Assembly (NCBI GenBank): GCA_035575235.1
Contig: DATLYA010000005.1
Span: 1-64,000 of the forward strand
Origin: SYOC01 sp035575235
Lineage (GTDB): Bacteria; Desulfobacterota; Binatia; Bin18
Length of the DNA: 64,000 bases
Direction: 5' to 3'
Shown: positions 25,059 to 36,251 of the stretch, piece by piece
Layout of the letters: each line of letters begins with the position of its first letter
Position numbering within the stretch: the first letter of the stretch is position 1
Program-made: the position numbers and the translations under genes
The notes under the pieces: model-generated
The model's database searches: none
What the model saw: only the letters and a program-made list of their open reading frames with translations
Told to the model about the DNA's origin: nothing

Positions 25059-25469
25059 ATGAATGGACAGACCATTGGCGCTGTCGCGAAGCAAGCGAGC
25101 GTGCATGTGGAAACACCGCGCTACTACGAGCGGCGCGGTCTCGTGGCGCGCCCCCTGCGCAGTGTGGCAAACTACCGCCTGTATCCTGAGGAGACGGCAC
25201 AGCGCGTGCGTTTTATCAAACACGCACAGGCCCTCGGCTTCTCCTTAAAAGAAATCAAGGAACTCCTTGCTCTGCGAGCGGCGCCGCGCGCCCAGTGCGC
25301 AGACGTTCGTGTCCGCGCTGAAACGAAAATCATAGCTATCGAGGCAAAAATCCGCGCCCTGCTAGCAATGAAAAAAGCGCTCACCCGGTTGGTGGTCGAG
25401 TGTGCAGGGCGTGGTCCCATTACCGACTGCCCCATTCTTGAGGCGTTGGATACGGAGGAGGAGACATGA
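25059..25469 (+). CDS. merR: Mercury-responsive regulator MerR
   Basis: A 136-residue MerR protein with a winged helix at residues 1-70. Cys80, Cys115 and Cys124 match the spacing of the three Hg(II)-binding Cys of MerR (82, 117, 126): 35 residues between the first two and 9 between the last two. It should bind Hg(II) as a dimer and activate the 19-bp-spacer promoter. It overlaps the next gene by ATGA and leads a mercury gene cluster. Confidence 0.9.
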   Translation: MNGQTIGAVAKQASVHVETPRYYERRGLVARPLRSVANYRLYPEETAQRVRFIKHAQALGFSLKEIKELLALRAAPRAQCADVRVRAETKIIAIEAKIRALLAMKKALTRLVVECAGRGPITDCPILEALDTEEET

Positions 25470-25789
25470 CGTACCGTGTGGAACTTGTGTACGACCGCGA
25501 CTGTCCCAACGTCGACGCAGCGCGGGCAGCCTTGCGTTGCGCCTGTGCCGTGATGGGAATTGCTCCGACCTGGGAGGAATGGGACCGCAATGCTCGAGAC
25601 AGTCCAGGCCACGTCCGCGGATATGGTTCACCCACCATCCTGGTGAACGGGCAGGATGTGGCCGGTGTTGAACCAAATGCAAGCGCGGAGTGCTGTCGTC
25701 TGTACCGCGGCGACGACGGCGGGTTGCGCGGCGTCCCGCCGGTTGAACAGATCGTCGCAGCTATGAAGAAGAGCGCCCTTGAACACTAA
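25466..25789 (+). CDS. Thioredoxin-fold DF-type protein (Cys form)
   Basis: A 107-residue protein starting RVELVYDRDCPNVDAARAA, with GYGSPTILVNGQDVAG as the beta strand and cis-Pro segment and ECCRLYR near the end. It resembles a small (seleno)protein family, labelled DF, often found after merR genes, in which a Cys or Sec follows the first beta strand. Here that residue is Cys10 or so. The CC pair near residue 76 may bind mercury. Translationally coupled to merR. Confidence 0.6.
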   Translation: MTYRVELVYDRDCPNVDAARAALRCACAVMGIAPTWEEWDRNARDSPGHVRGYGSPTILVNGQDVAGVEPNASAECCRLYRGDDGGLRGVPPVEQIVAAMKKSALEH

Positions 25790-25812
25790 GTCCTGCGGAA
25801 GGAGACCAAACT

Positions 25813-26082
25813 ATGACTACGAAACGACACATTGAAATCTTCAGCGCCGGATGCCCAGCCTGCGAGGAGACCATCACGCTCGTCAAGCGTGTAGCGTGTT
25901 CATCGTGCGAAGTCACCGTTCTCGATATGACAGACCCAGCAGTGTCGAGCCGAGCGAAGAACTTAGACATTCGTTCAGTACCAGCCGTGGTTATTGACGG
26001 GCGCCTGGCGGACTGCTGTGTCGCACGAGGACCGGATGAGGCAACACTCCGCGCCGCCGGATTAGGGCGACCACTACCGTGA
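25813..26082 (+). CDS. Thioredoxin/glutaredoxin-like small protein
   Basis: An 89-residue protein with a thioredoxin-like start (IEIFSAGCPACEETI, CxxC redox site) and the cis-Pro strand RSVPAVVIDG, plus extra Cys (ACSSCE, DCC). The extra Cys pairs and its place between merR and merT suggest handling of Hg(II) or protein thiols under mercury stress. GGAAGGAG precedes the start. Confidence 0.72.
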   Translation: MTTKRHIEIFSAGCPACEETITLVKRVACSSCEVTVLDMTDPAVSSRAKNLDIRSVPAVVIDGRLADCCVARGPDEATLRAAGLGRPLP

Positions 26083-26131
26083 TCATGTGTGATTCACACA
26101 AGAACGGCCATGCCCGGGAAGGAAAAATCAT

Positions 26132-26471
26132 ATGCGTAAAGAAGCCATTAGCAGTTTAAGCTCACTGGTTCCAGCGTTTTTGCTCAGCACTTGTTGCCGA
26201 GGGCCAACGCTGTACGTGCTGTTCGGGGTCAGCGTGGGGGGGGCTCAGCCTCTTTACTCCGCTCGAACCGTACCGCCCGGCGTTTATGCTGGCGGCGGTG
26301 GGGCTGCTTGGCTACGCCTTTCATCATCTGTATATCCGCCCGCCGCAGTTTGACTGCGTAGAGAATGGGCGCTCGGCCCTGCGAACCAGCCGCATCGTGT
26401 TCTGGATCGCCAGCCTGGTCTTTGTCGTGGCCGCGCTTTACCCGGTGGTGTTGCCTCATTTCGTGTCCTGA
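26132..26471 (+). pseudogene. merT: merT, mercuric transport protein, with a one-base frameshift
   Basis: The N-terminal frame gives LLSTCCRGPTLYVLFGVSVGG, with the vicinal Cys pair (21-22) of MerT. After an 8-G run (26236-26243) the protein continues in another frame as LSLFTPLEPYRPAFML through FDCVENGR to LPHFVS. Removing one G restores a single protein of about 112 residues. Homopolymer runs are a classic sequencing error, so the gene may be intact. It is the Cys paralogue of the Sec-Sec protein at 2123. Confidence 0.75.
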
Positions 26472-26508
26472 AAAAGTCCGAAAGAAAGCTCAGAAAAGAG
26501 AATCGTCG

Positions 26509-26787
26509 ATGCAGAAGCAACAGTGGATGACACTCATAGGAGCTCTTGCCCTCGCTTTAAGCACGACAGCGTGGGCCGGGGAACGGACGGTGAATCTCAA
26601 AGTAGACGGCATGTCGTGCGCCATGTGTGCGCCAGCCGCCCGCAAAGCGCTAGAGAAAGTTGATGGCGTGCAGGCGGCGAAGGTGGAAGGTGACCGGGCG
26701 ACGGTGGTGGCTGACGAAAAGGTGCAGGACACTGACCTCGTCAAAGCGATTGAAGGGGCAGGCTTCTCAGCAACCGTGGAGAATTGA
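26509..26787 (+). CDS. merP: MerP periplasmic mercury-binding protein
   Basis: A 92-residue exported HMA protein, signal peptide followed by GMSCAMCAPAARKALEK, the Hg(II)-binding CxxC loop. It differs from the protein at 17-295 by only about 8 residues. It follows merT, so the MerR/MerT/MerP set is complete here except for a mercuric reductase. Stop TGA; a palindromic AT-poor spacer follows. Confidence 0.9.
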   Translation: MQKQQWMTLIGALALALSTTAWAGERTVNLKVDGMSCAMCAPAARKALEKVDGVQAAKVEGDRATVVADEKVQDTDLVKAIEGAGFSATVEN

Positions 26788-26887
26788 ATGACTGGCGTAT
26801 GGGACAGCGCCCTTATGCTCCGCTCTTCCTTGTCCCCTCCCACACGGGAGACAGGAGACGTAGGATACTACTCTATCGCCTTCTCCA

Positions 26888-27595
26888 TCAGGCTGGCTTC
26901 CATGCATAACGAAACACCGTCCAAAGGATCTTGCACCCAGCGAGGACCGTGCCCTTGATCGTGCCGCTTACTTTCGATTCTCCTCCAGCCCGTTTACGAT
27001 AACGCACGGGCACTTCGGCAATCCGTAGTTTTTGTCGTATCGCCTTAATCTGCATCTCCACGGTCCAGCCATAAGTGCGGTCGATCATTCCCAACTCAAG
27101 AAGTGAAGAGAAACGGATGGCGCGAAACGGACCAAGGTCACTGTATGAAAAACCATAGAGCAGACGGATCAGGAGCGTCGCCAAAGCGTTGCCAAAGCGA
27201 GCTTGCAGGAGCAGTGCGCCTGGTTCGGCTTTCCCTTTTGTCCGCGAGCCGATGACGAGATCACACTCCCCCGCCACGATCGGCCGCACGATCGTAGGAA
27301 GTTCGTCTGGGTGATCGCTATAATCCGCATCAAGGAACACAACGATATCGGGTCTCTTCGCCCTCAAATACTCAATGCCGGCCAGGCATGCTGACCCATA
27401 CCCACGCCGCGGTTCGCTCAGCACGGTAGCGCCACTCGCATGTGCGACCTGTACGGTGTGGTCAGAGGAGCCATTATCTATCACCACCACTTCGTCAATG
27501 ACCTCGGTAGGAAGATCCGCCAGCACTGTAGGCAAAGTTGCCTCCTCATTGAGGGCAGGGATGAGAACGGCAATGCGAGGCAAAAAGTTAGCCAT
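26888..27595 (-). CDS. Family 2 glycosyltransferase
   Basis: A 235-residue GT-A fold enzyme of the polyprenyl-phosphate glycosyltransferase type. Motifs: AVLIPALNEEATLP for the nucleotide-sugar site, LDADYSDHP (DxD metal/donor site), and RYRKRAGGESKVSG near the end, typical of DPM1-like enzymes. It lacks membrane helices, so it likely transfers a sugar onto undecaprenyl phosphate in the cytoplasm. No neighbouring cell-wall genes give a clue to the product. Confidence 0.85.
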   Translation of the reverse strand: MANFLPRIAVLIPALNEEATLPTVLADLPTEVIDEVVVIDNGSSDHTVQVAHASGATVLSEPRRGYGSACLAGIEYLRAKRPDIVVFLDADYSDHPDELPTIVRPIVAGECDLVIGSRTKGKAEPGALLLQARFGNALATLLIRLLYGFSYSDLGPFRAIRFSSLLELGMIDRTYGWTVEMQIKAIRQKLRIAEVPVRYRKRAGGESKVSGTIKGTVLAGCKILWTVFRYAWKPA

Positions 27596-27691
27596 ACAGC
27601 AGCGGACAGCTAGGCCACGCAGGCTTCGACAGCATCTGTCTTGAGCGCGATCGAAGGGTCAAAAGGCGAACGCGATCTTCTCTGGAGTTGT

Positions 27692-28390
27692 TCACGGGAT
27701 TACCCGAAACGTCACGACGACTGGGGTCCCATCGGGCGGTAGCATATCGCTATTGGCCAGGAAACGCGAGGGAGCAGTAACATAATCAGAAATACTGAAC
27801 GTTCCGTTGCTCACTTTGCCGCTTGGACAACTGTAGAGACACGCTAAACAGCCGGGTCGCGGAGCAAGAGGGACCCGGTTAAACCAGCGGTCGCGGTTGC
27901 CGCCAAAACGCCATGCGATCGCGGATTGCGGGTCATCACTGGCAACCTGACGGAACGTTCGATCAACAGAGATGCCTCTTGGATTCCCTTCCCAGGCAAT
28001 CCACACGTCAAGAGCACTCCCGAGCACTTTTTCTTGCGGCGCGGCGCTTTGCGGATCGTGTCGCTTACTCCAGGAATCCATTGTCAGGTTGTCCCCAGGC
28101 TGTACCCCCAGGGCAACCAGTGCCTCGTGAAAGACGAGATCATCGACTGGGGTTTCAATCAAGGCGGCTCTTGAGGTTCCGCCTTGCCACACGAGAAGAT
28201 GATAATGGGCTTCGTCTCCCTGAGCAGCATTGAACCGTGCCGGATAGATACTGCCGAAAACCTGCATTTCTTTCGCTTCGGCGACAACCACCAAGGGAGT
28301 TGTAACGGTTGGCTGTCCTAAGCTCTGGCAATACCCCGGCGTATGCCGGAACAGCGCCACAACAAAGGTGACAGTAAACAAAACCTTCAC
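27692..28390 (-). CDS. YdjY-like exported protein
   Basis: A 232-residue secreted protein (signal MKVLFTVTFVVALF...GYCQ) with the arrangement of YdjY-type proteins: GSIYPARFNAAQGDEAHYHLLVWQ early, VWIAWEGNPRGISVDR in the middle and a Cys-rich CLACLYSCPSGKVSN segment that could hold an iron-sulfur site or a disulfide. The start is GTG with GGAGAC upstream. A weak ECF-type promoter lies upstream. Function not established. Confidence 0.6.
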   Translation of the reverse strand: MKVLFTVTFVVALFRHTPGYCQSLGQPTVTTPLVVVAEAKEMQVFGSIYPARFNAAQGDEAHYHLLVWQGGTSRAALIETPVDDLVFHEALVALGVQPGDNLTMDSWSKRHDPQSAAPQEKVLGSALDVWIAWEGNPRGISVDRTFRQVASDDPQSAIAWRFGGNRDRWFNRVPLAPRPGCLACLYSCPSGKVSNGTFSISDYVTAPSRFLANSDMLPPDGTPVVVTFRVIP

Positions 28391-28551
28391 TGTTCTTAGT
28401 CTCCGGCTCCCCCACTAAAAGGATAGAGAGACGCTTTTTTTATTTGATTTCGTCATCTGCAAAAGTACCCAACGACAATGACGCCACCCGCTTCCGCGGC
28501 CTTGTCCGTACCGCTCGCAACTCGTGGTGTTCTCGTGTCATAGCTCTCTCC

Positions 28552-28580
28552 ATAAAATCCTCTCGACTCCAAAAAGTTCC
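28552..28580 (-). promoter_or_regulatory. Weak GGAACT-N17 promoter of YdjY-like gene
   Basis: Minus-strand GGAACT, 17 bases, then TTTTAT instead of GTT. Same layout as the consensus sites but a poorer -10. Confidence 0.35.
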
Positions 28581-28620
28581 CAATCCATACACGGCGCTGT
28601 AACAATCTTGGGTTACCACG

Positions 28621-28649
28621 GGAACCACACGCAACCATCAATGGTTACA
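28621..28649 (+). promoter_or_regulatory. GGAACC-N17-GTT promoter
   Basis: GGAACC, exactly 17 bases, GTTACA, upstream of the TVP38 family gene at 28716. It is divergent from the weak site at 28552. The 28391-28715 gap holds these two promoters and no gene. Confidence 0.62.
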
Positions 28650-28715
28650 ACATACAAAGCAGCACGCGCTGCTTGCGCGACAGCGGCAAACCGTCGTCAC
28701 GGGAAAGGCTTCAAG

Positions 28716-29465
28716 ATGTATCGTGTCGTCGTTGGTGTCATACTTGTGGTGGTTCTTGCGGTAGGGGCGTTCATGCTGCCCGTGGAAGCATATCTCTCCC
28801 GCTTTCTGGCCTGGGTGCAAACCGTCGGCCCCTGGGGCACGTTCGTTCTTGGAGCAGGATATATCCCTGCGGCGCTTCTCTTCGTTCCTGGCTCTCTCTT
28901 AACACTCGGCGCGGGGTTTGTGTTTGGCGTGGGAGTCGGCACGGTCGCGGTTTCTCTCGGCAGTACTCTGGGCGCAGCCGCAGCGTTCCTGTTGGGTCGT
29001 ACGTTCGCCAGGCGCGCGATCGAAGCCAAGGTTGCCGGAAACCCTCGATTCCACGCGCTTGACCAGGCCGTGAAACGTGAAGGGTTCAAGATCGTGTTGT
29101 TGATGCGGCTCTCGCCAGTCTTTCCCTTCAATCTGCTCAACTACGCCTTTGGCCTGACGCAAGTCTCCTTTGGCGACTATGTCCTGGCGTCGTGGATTGG
29201 CATGCTCCCTGGGACGCTCATGTACGTCTATCTTGGCTCTGCCGCGCAGAATCTGGCGGCATTGTCCACTGGACAGGCGGCGGGAGGCGCTGGCCGCCAC
29301 GTGCTGTTCGGTCTTGGACTCCTCGCCACTGTCGTGGTCACCGTGTTTGTCACCAGACTGGCGCGGAGAGCGCTTGACGAATTAGCACCGACAACGGTGA
29401 ACGCACGGTCTCAACCGCCAGCCAACAAACTTACGCGGGATGAACAGCATCCTGTTCTTTCCTAA
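28716..29465 (+). CDS. TVP38/TMEM64 (VTT-domain) membrane protein
   Basis: A 249-residue inner-membrane protein. Six or so helices, with the VTT motif around FKIVLLMRLSPVFPFNLLNYAFG and GASTLGAAAAF-like helices before it. VTT/DedA-related proteins scramble or flip lipids. ATG 28716 follows GGGAAAGG. Its C-terminus is a charged soluble tail. It is in the candidate GGAAC-N17-GTT regulon. Confidence 0.85.
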   Translation: MYRVVVGVILVVVLAVGAFMLPVEAYLSRFLAWVQTVGPWGTFVLGAGYIPAALLFVPGSLLTLGAGFVFGVGVGTVAVSLGSTLGAAAAFLLGRTFARRAIEAKVAGNPRFHALDQAVKREGFKIVLLMRLSPVFPFNLLNYAFGLTQVSFGDYVLASWIGMLPGTLMYVYLGSAAQNLAALSTGQAAGGAGRHVLFGLGLLATVVVTVFVTRLARRALDELAPTTVNARSQPPANKLTRDEQHPVLS

Positions 29466-29575
29466 CGATTCCTATCTCTCTTGATCGACCATGAAGACTC
29501 CTGTTGAAACACCTTTGTGGCTGTGTCCATCGCAAAGAGAAGAGAGAGCGTCGAAATCGTGGAACAAAAGTCTCT

Positions 29576-29604
29576 GGAACTTTAGCCGGTACAGTAAGGT
29601 TACT
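29576..29604 (+). promoter_or_regulatory. GGAACT-N17-GTT promoter of DUF3179 gene
   Basis: GGAACT, exactly 17 bases, GTTACT, about 105 bases before the ATG at 29709. Confidence 0.7.
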
Positions 29605-29708
29605 GAAAAAATGACGTAGGCGTGCTGTCCGCAAGAGAGCTGTGAACGTGCCAACGTTTTCGGACAGACCACACGTACGGAACTCAGTACAGTATTGAGG
29701 AGACAAAC

Positions 29709-30953
29709 ATGGAACCTTTCGCTATCGGATTGTATCTCGTCGGCGTTCTCCTGCTCGCGCTAACCTTTTTCCCTTTCTCCCCTATGACGCTCAAGTTCTG
29801 GATGCCGAAGCGCGAGACCATGCTCTTTGCTCATCAGCATCGCGTACTGCTCCGCGGACTTGGGAGCCTGAGCGTAGCAATCACTTTTTTTCTCGCCATG
29901 ACGGGGGATGTCGCAACCGAGTGGGGTTGGGTTGCTGGGCTGACTGGAGTGTTTTTCCTCGCTTTTTGGTGGGGGGGCTATGTCCCGGTCATCATGGGCT
30001 CTCCCCAGGACCAGCAACTGCTCAGCGCTGAACAAGCTGAGACCATTCTGAAACCCCAAGACGATGTGTTAGGCGTGGTGCTGGATGGTGAGGCGCATGC
30101 GTATCCGCGGATGGCCATCACTAGGCCACATCTTTATCATGACACGATCGGCGGCATTCCCATCACCGTAACATATTGCATCCTGTGTAACTCGGGGGTT
30201 GCCTTACGGGCAGAGCTTGAAGGACAACCACTCTCTCTCCACCCTATCACCGCCTTCAATAACAACATTATCTACTACGATGCTCAGAGTGGAAATTACA
30301 TCCAACAGTTGGAAGGAGACGTTATTGCTGGCCCAGCAAAGGGAAAACGGCTCGCGACGCTGCCCACCACCTTGACCACATGGCGGACCTGGAAAGAACT
30401 GTACCCACGGACTCGGGTGCTTTTTGCCCCAGAAACAAAACTGCGCGATCGTATGTTGACGAACATGCTGCACTGGATGATGCCGCTTGCTGGACTGATG
30501 CAACGTCGCACCCCTTGGCATCCATTAAATGTAAATGGTAATCGAGACGAACGGCTGCCAGCGATGACTCCGATCTTTGGCGTAGAGGTGAAAAGGGAAA
30601 GAAAAGCCTATCCCCTCTCGTTGTTGCGCAACCGCAAGGTTGTAAACGATGCACTGGATGGTGTTCCTATCGTGATACTCTACGATCCGGCGCGTGATAC
30701 GGGAGGTGTCTTTACACGGGAAGTCGATGGCCGAGTCCTCACATTCCGCGCCTTTGCGAACGGGGTCTCTCAGATCGTAGCGATGGATGAAGAAACACGA
30801 AGCTTGTGGGATGTGAGAGGAAAAGCCTGCGAAGGAGTCTCAGCAGGCACAGGCTTGTCCCCGGTTCCTCACTTTGGGAAAGTATTTTGGTTTAGTTGGG
30901 CCACATTTCGACCGGGGACGAGACTCGAAACAGAGGTCGCCGGTGGACATTAA
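29709..30953 (+). CDS. Membrane-anchored DUF3179 protein (Cys form)
   Basis: A 414-residue protein with two or three N-terminal membrane helices and a periplasmic DUF3179 domain. The family signature is ITVTYCILCNSG: CxxC where the two Sec versions (49728, 57388) carry UPLT. Other motifs shared by the three are the KAYP/HAYP segments, TTWRTW and the LWSQ/LWDV region. DUF3179 has no proven activity but resembles a redox-active protein. A GGAACT-N17-GTT promoter is upstream. GAGGAGA precedes the start. Confidence 0.8.
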   Translation: MEPFAIGLYLVGVLLLALTFFPFSPMTLKFWMPKRETMLFAHQHRVLLRGLGSLSVAITFFLAMTGDVATEWGWVAGLTGVFFLAFWWGGYVPVIMGSPQDQQLLSAEQAETILKPQDDVLGVVLDGEAHAYPRMAITRPHLYHDTIGGIPITVTYCILCNSGVALRAELEGQPLSLHPITAFNNNIIYYDAQSGNYIQQLEGDVIAGPAKGKRLATLPTTLTTWRTWKELYPRTRVLFAPETKLRDRMLTNMLHWMMPLAGLMQRRTPWHPLNVNGNRDERLPAMTPIFGVEVKRERKAYPLSLLRNRKVVNDALDGVPIVILYDPARDTGGVFTREVDGRVLTFRAFANGVSQIVAMDEETRSLWDVRGKACEGVSAGTGLSPVPHFGKVFWFSWATFRPGTRLETEVAGGH

Positions 30954-31173
30954 AACTGAGCAAGAAGCCCACCCACGAGCGGCGTTGTGAAGAAGTAACG
31001 AGGAGCGAGCGTTGCTTTGACAATATACTCGCCGCGAGATCAAGCGCGCTGCGCCACCCTGAAGATGATCGTACGTGGGTTGCCTCACCTCGTGTGGCCG
31101 GGGAGCGACGCGGCACGACCGACCGTTTCATGCTTCTATTCAGGAAACCATAACCCAAACGGATAATGACGGC

Positions 31174-31320
31174 TCCATGCTTAACACCCTGACAGAGCCT
31201 CCCGGCAATCTGCCAGCGGAGAGGGCGCATACGGTCGGCGACGGCGAAATGTTTTGGCGCATCTCTACAGGAGCTGAGGGCATGCACGGCTTCGCGAGCG
31301 CTAGAAAGGAGCGTGAGTGA
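31174..31320 (+). other. Possible cytochrome c-like fragment in intergenic region
   Basis: In 30954-31316 no full gene is seen. The frame beginning at ATG 31177 reads LTEPPGNLPAERAHTVGDGEMFWRISTG, resembling the C-terminal segment of small c-type cytochromes, but the CxxCH heme motif is missing. It runs into arsC by four bases. Confidence 0.25.
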
Positions 31321-31799
31321 AGAGTCTCTTGTTTCTCTGTGTAGCGAATTCGGCGCGCAGTCAAATGGCGGAAGGGTTGGCGCGTCGTCTTTTCGCCGAG
31401 ACTGTCCGGGTGCAAAGCGCCGGCTCGCATCCGACTCACGTGCATCCGCTTGCCATTGCGGTTATGGCTGAAGTGGGGATCGACATCGCTGGACACACCT
31501 CGAAGTCTGTTGACACCATCGATCTAGCTGCCGTGGACACCGTGATTACCCTCTGCGCCGAGGAAGTATGTCCGGTCTTTCTTGGTCAAGCGGAACGCTT
31601 ACATTGGCCGACCCCTGATCCAGCCGGTCATGAAGACGAGTCGCACGCGCAGCAGTTGGAGCGATTTCGCGCGGCGCGAGAGCAGATTCGCGGGCGACTG
31701 AACATCCTGGCGGCGCGTCATGATGTCCTCGCCGCGCCGACCATGGCCGATTTTCATTGCAGGGTACGAGTGGCGGACTTGCTGCCTCGTGGAGTGTAA
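31317..31799 (+). CDS. arsC: Thioredoxin-type arsenate reductase with truncated VOC tail
   Basis: A 160-residue low-molecular-weight-phosphatase-type ArsC: C8-VANSA-R14 at the start and Cys80/Cys85 later, closely similar to the N-terminal domain at 11497. At about residue 143 the linker begins a VOC domain (MADFHCRVRVADLL) and stops, so the C-terminal VOC domain of the paralogue is missing. Start GTG with AAAGGAG upstream. Converts As(V) to As(III) with thioredoxin as electron donor. Confidence 0.85.
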   Translation: MKSLLFLCVANSARSQMAEGLARRLFAETVRVQSAGSHPTHVHPLAIAVMAEVGIDIAGHTSKSVDTIDLAAVDTVITLCAEEVCPVFLGQAERLHWPTPDPAGHEDESHAQQLERFRAAREQIRGRLNILAARHDVLAAPTMADFHCRVRVADLLPRGV

Positions 31800-31802
31800 T
31801 TG

Positions 31803-31831
31803 GGAACTTGGGCGTTCATACGGCTGTTTCT
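31803..31831 (+). promoter_or_regulatory. GGAACT-N17-GTT promoter
   Basis: GGAACT, exactly 17 bases, GTTTCT. The next gene on this strand is the cyclase remnant and then the peptidase at 32207. Confidence 0.6.
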
Positions 31832-31914
31832 GAGAAAAGATTCCACGCCAAGGGGAGACGAGCACCCAGGCTAAGAACCGGAAATGTATGATTATCGGAC
31901 ATAGACCCCCATAG

Positions 31915-32133
31915 CGTGCAGCGCAAACTCACCGCTCTCTTCAGCGCCGATGTCCAGGGCTACAGCCGCCTGATGGGTGACGATGAGATTGCAATTATCC
32001 GCACCTTAACCGAGTATCGACAGCCCTTGATTGCTTTCATCCAGAGGTGTTTAGGGGCGTGATAGTGGACTCGCCTGGCGATAACCTGCTCGCGGAGTTT
32101 GCCAGCGCCATCGACGCGGTTCAATATAGGTAG
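31915..32133 (+). pseudogene. Adenylate/guanylate cyclase N-terminal remnant
   Basis: The first frame reads KLTALFSADVQGYSRLMGDDE, the start of a class III cyclase domain, then TLTEYRQPLIAFIQR; a frameshift near 32058 moves the continuation (DSPGDNLLAEFASAIDAVQ) to another frame, which soon ends in a stop. Only about 70 residues of a roughly 180-residue domain remain, so it cannot be active. The rest of 31834-32206 shows no gene. Confidence 0.6.
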
Positions 32134-33196
32134 TGTGCGCAAAGCGGCTGACACGGTGTGAATCACAGCGCAGTTAGTGGCGGTGTCTCGAAGCGGAAAC
32201 CAGGACATGAAAGGTTGGTGTCAAACACGGAAACGTTGGAATGTGCTCGCGGTCGCCGCGGTTGTGCTCCTTGCGTTTTTACCGCTCGTCTTCACCACAA
32301 AACATTTGCACTTTTCTCACACCACCGAAACAGCTTTCGCGCAATCCAACAGCCTCTCCCCGGCGACACTCACGCTGGCGAACGCCACCATTGACATCGC
32401 CTTCGCTCCCGGGGCGCTGGAGTTGTCGCGTGACCACGTGCTGAAGTGGACCATGGCATCGGCTCAGGCCGTGGCTTCCTATTATGGCCAGTTTCCCGTG
32501 CCGCATGTGCGCCTGTTCCTAACCCCCTTCAAGGGGACAGGCGTCCGTTCTGGAACAACGTATGGCGGCCAGGACCCGTTGATCAAAGTCTCGCTCGGCG
32601 AATTCACCTCAGCAGCGATGCTGCAACGAGACTGGGTCCTGACACATGAGATGGTTCATCTGGCCTTTCCGTCCGTGCCGCGGGCACACCACTGGATTGA
32701 GGAAGGTCTTGCCACCTATGTTGAACCCTTAGCGCGCCACGCGGCGGGCCAACTCAGTGCAGAGGTCGTCTGGCGCGACCTGGTGGAAAGTTTGCCGAAA
32801 GGGTTGCCGAGGTCAGGAGATCAAGGACTGGATCATACGCCAACCTGGGGACGGACTTATTGGGGCGGCGCCTTATTCTGCTTGCTTGCGGATATTGAGA
32901 TCCGCCAAAGGACAGCCAACCGCTATGGATTACGGGACGCCCTGCGCGCCATTATAGCGGCGGGCGGCTCAATGCAGGTGAGGTGGCCGCTGGTCCGTGC
33001 GTTGGAAATCGGCGATCAAGCAATTGAGGTCCCGGTGTTGATGGAACTGTACGCCCGGATGAAAGCCGCCCCTGCCGATATCGACTTGGCTGACCTGTGG
33101 CGACGCCTTGGGGTCAAAGTCCAGGAGGATGTCGTGCTCTTCCGGGATGATGCTCCACTCGCCTCGATACGCCGCGCCATCACTCCTGGGGAGTCT

Positions 33197-35605
<2,409 letters not shown>

Positions 35606-35684
35606 AGTGATTATTCTCCAAGTGAACGAAAAAGATTCGGAGCGATCTCCTCCATCTCCGGCCCTTCTGTGACAATTGCTAATA

Positions 35685-36014
35685 TCACTCTGTCCGAGCG
35701 GAAGAAACAGAGAGCATACTGCTCAAAGCTCTTGAGACAGCGTGGAGTGTCCCAGTTTGCCGCCTGTCTCTTCTCTTCAGAGAGGATCGCCTCGCCCGCG
35801 CGAGTGAACTCACATACCTGTACAAGGTCCGGGGAACAGCAGAGCCCTCGGCGCTCCGCATCACTGCTTCCTCAAGCGCGGACAGAACTTTCACCTTTTC
35901 CTGGCAGGAGGGGCAGGTAGTCAGGTGGCGTTGGATGGCACGCTCTTCCTCGGGGCTCAGCTCGCCATCGAGGTGCGCGCTCAATTCTTCTAAAGGTTTA
36001 TCACAGGACGTCAC
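35685..36014 (-). CDS. Zinc-finger anti-sigma-like protein, no partner sigma
   Basis: A 109-residue protein with a zf-HC2 domain: ELSAHLDGELSPEEE, then HLTTCPSCQEK (HxxxCxxC zinc motif of ZAS anti-sigma factors). After residue 60 the sequence becomes basic and low complexity and does not look like the usual family, so a frameshift is possible. No ECF sigma gene adjoins it. Start is GTG 36014. Confidence 0.55.
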   Translation of the reverse strand: MTSCDKPLEELSAHLDGELSPEEERAIQRHLTTCPSCQEKVKVLSALEEAVMRSAEGSAVPRTLYRYVSSLARARRSSLKRRDRRQTGTLHAVSRALSSMLSVSSARTE

Positions 36015-36251
36015 AGGCTAGGTTATGCAACGGCAGGACGGATACCCATTTTCGACATTGTATATTAACATGGGCATTTTACAGGGATGTTACAGAATTA
36101 TGACTTATCTATGAAAAATGACGACGATAGAAGACTGTCTTCTCCCCTTTCCGTCTTCTTTGGTAGAGAGAGGTGCGCGCGCACTGTCAAGAATGCTCTG
36201 CCTGGTCACAAGTTCTCTACACGGCCAGAGGAAGGAAAGGAGGATCTCAGC

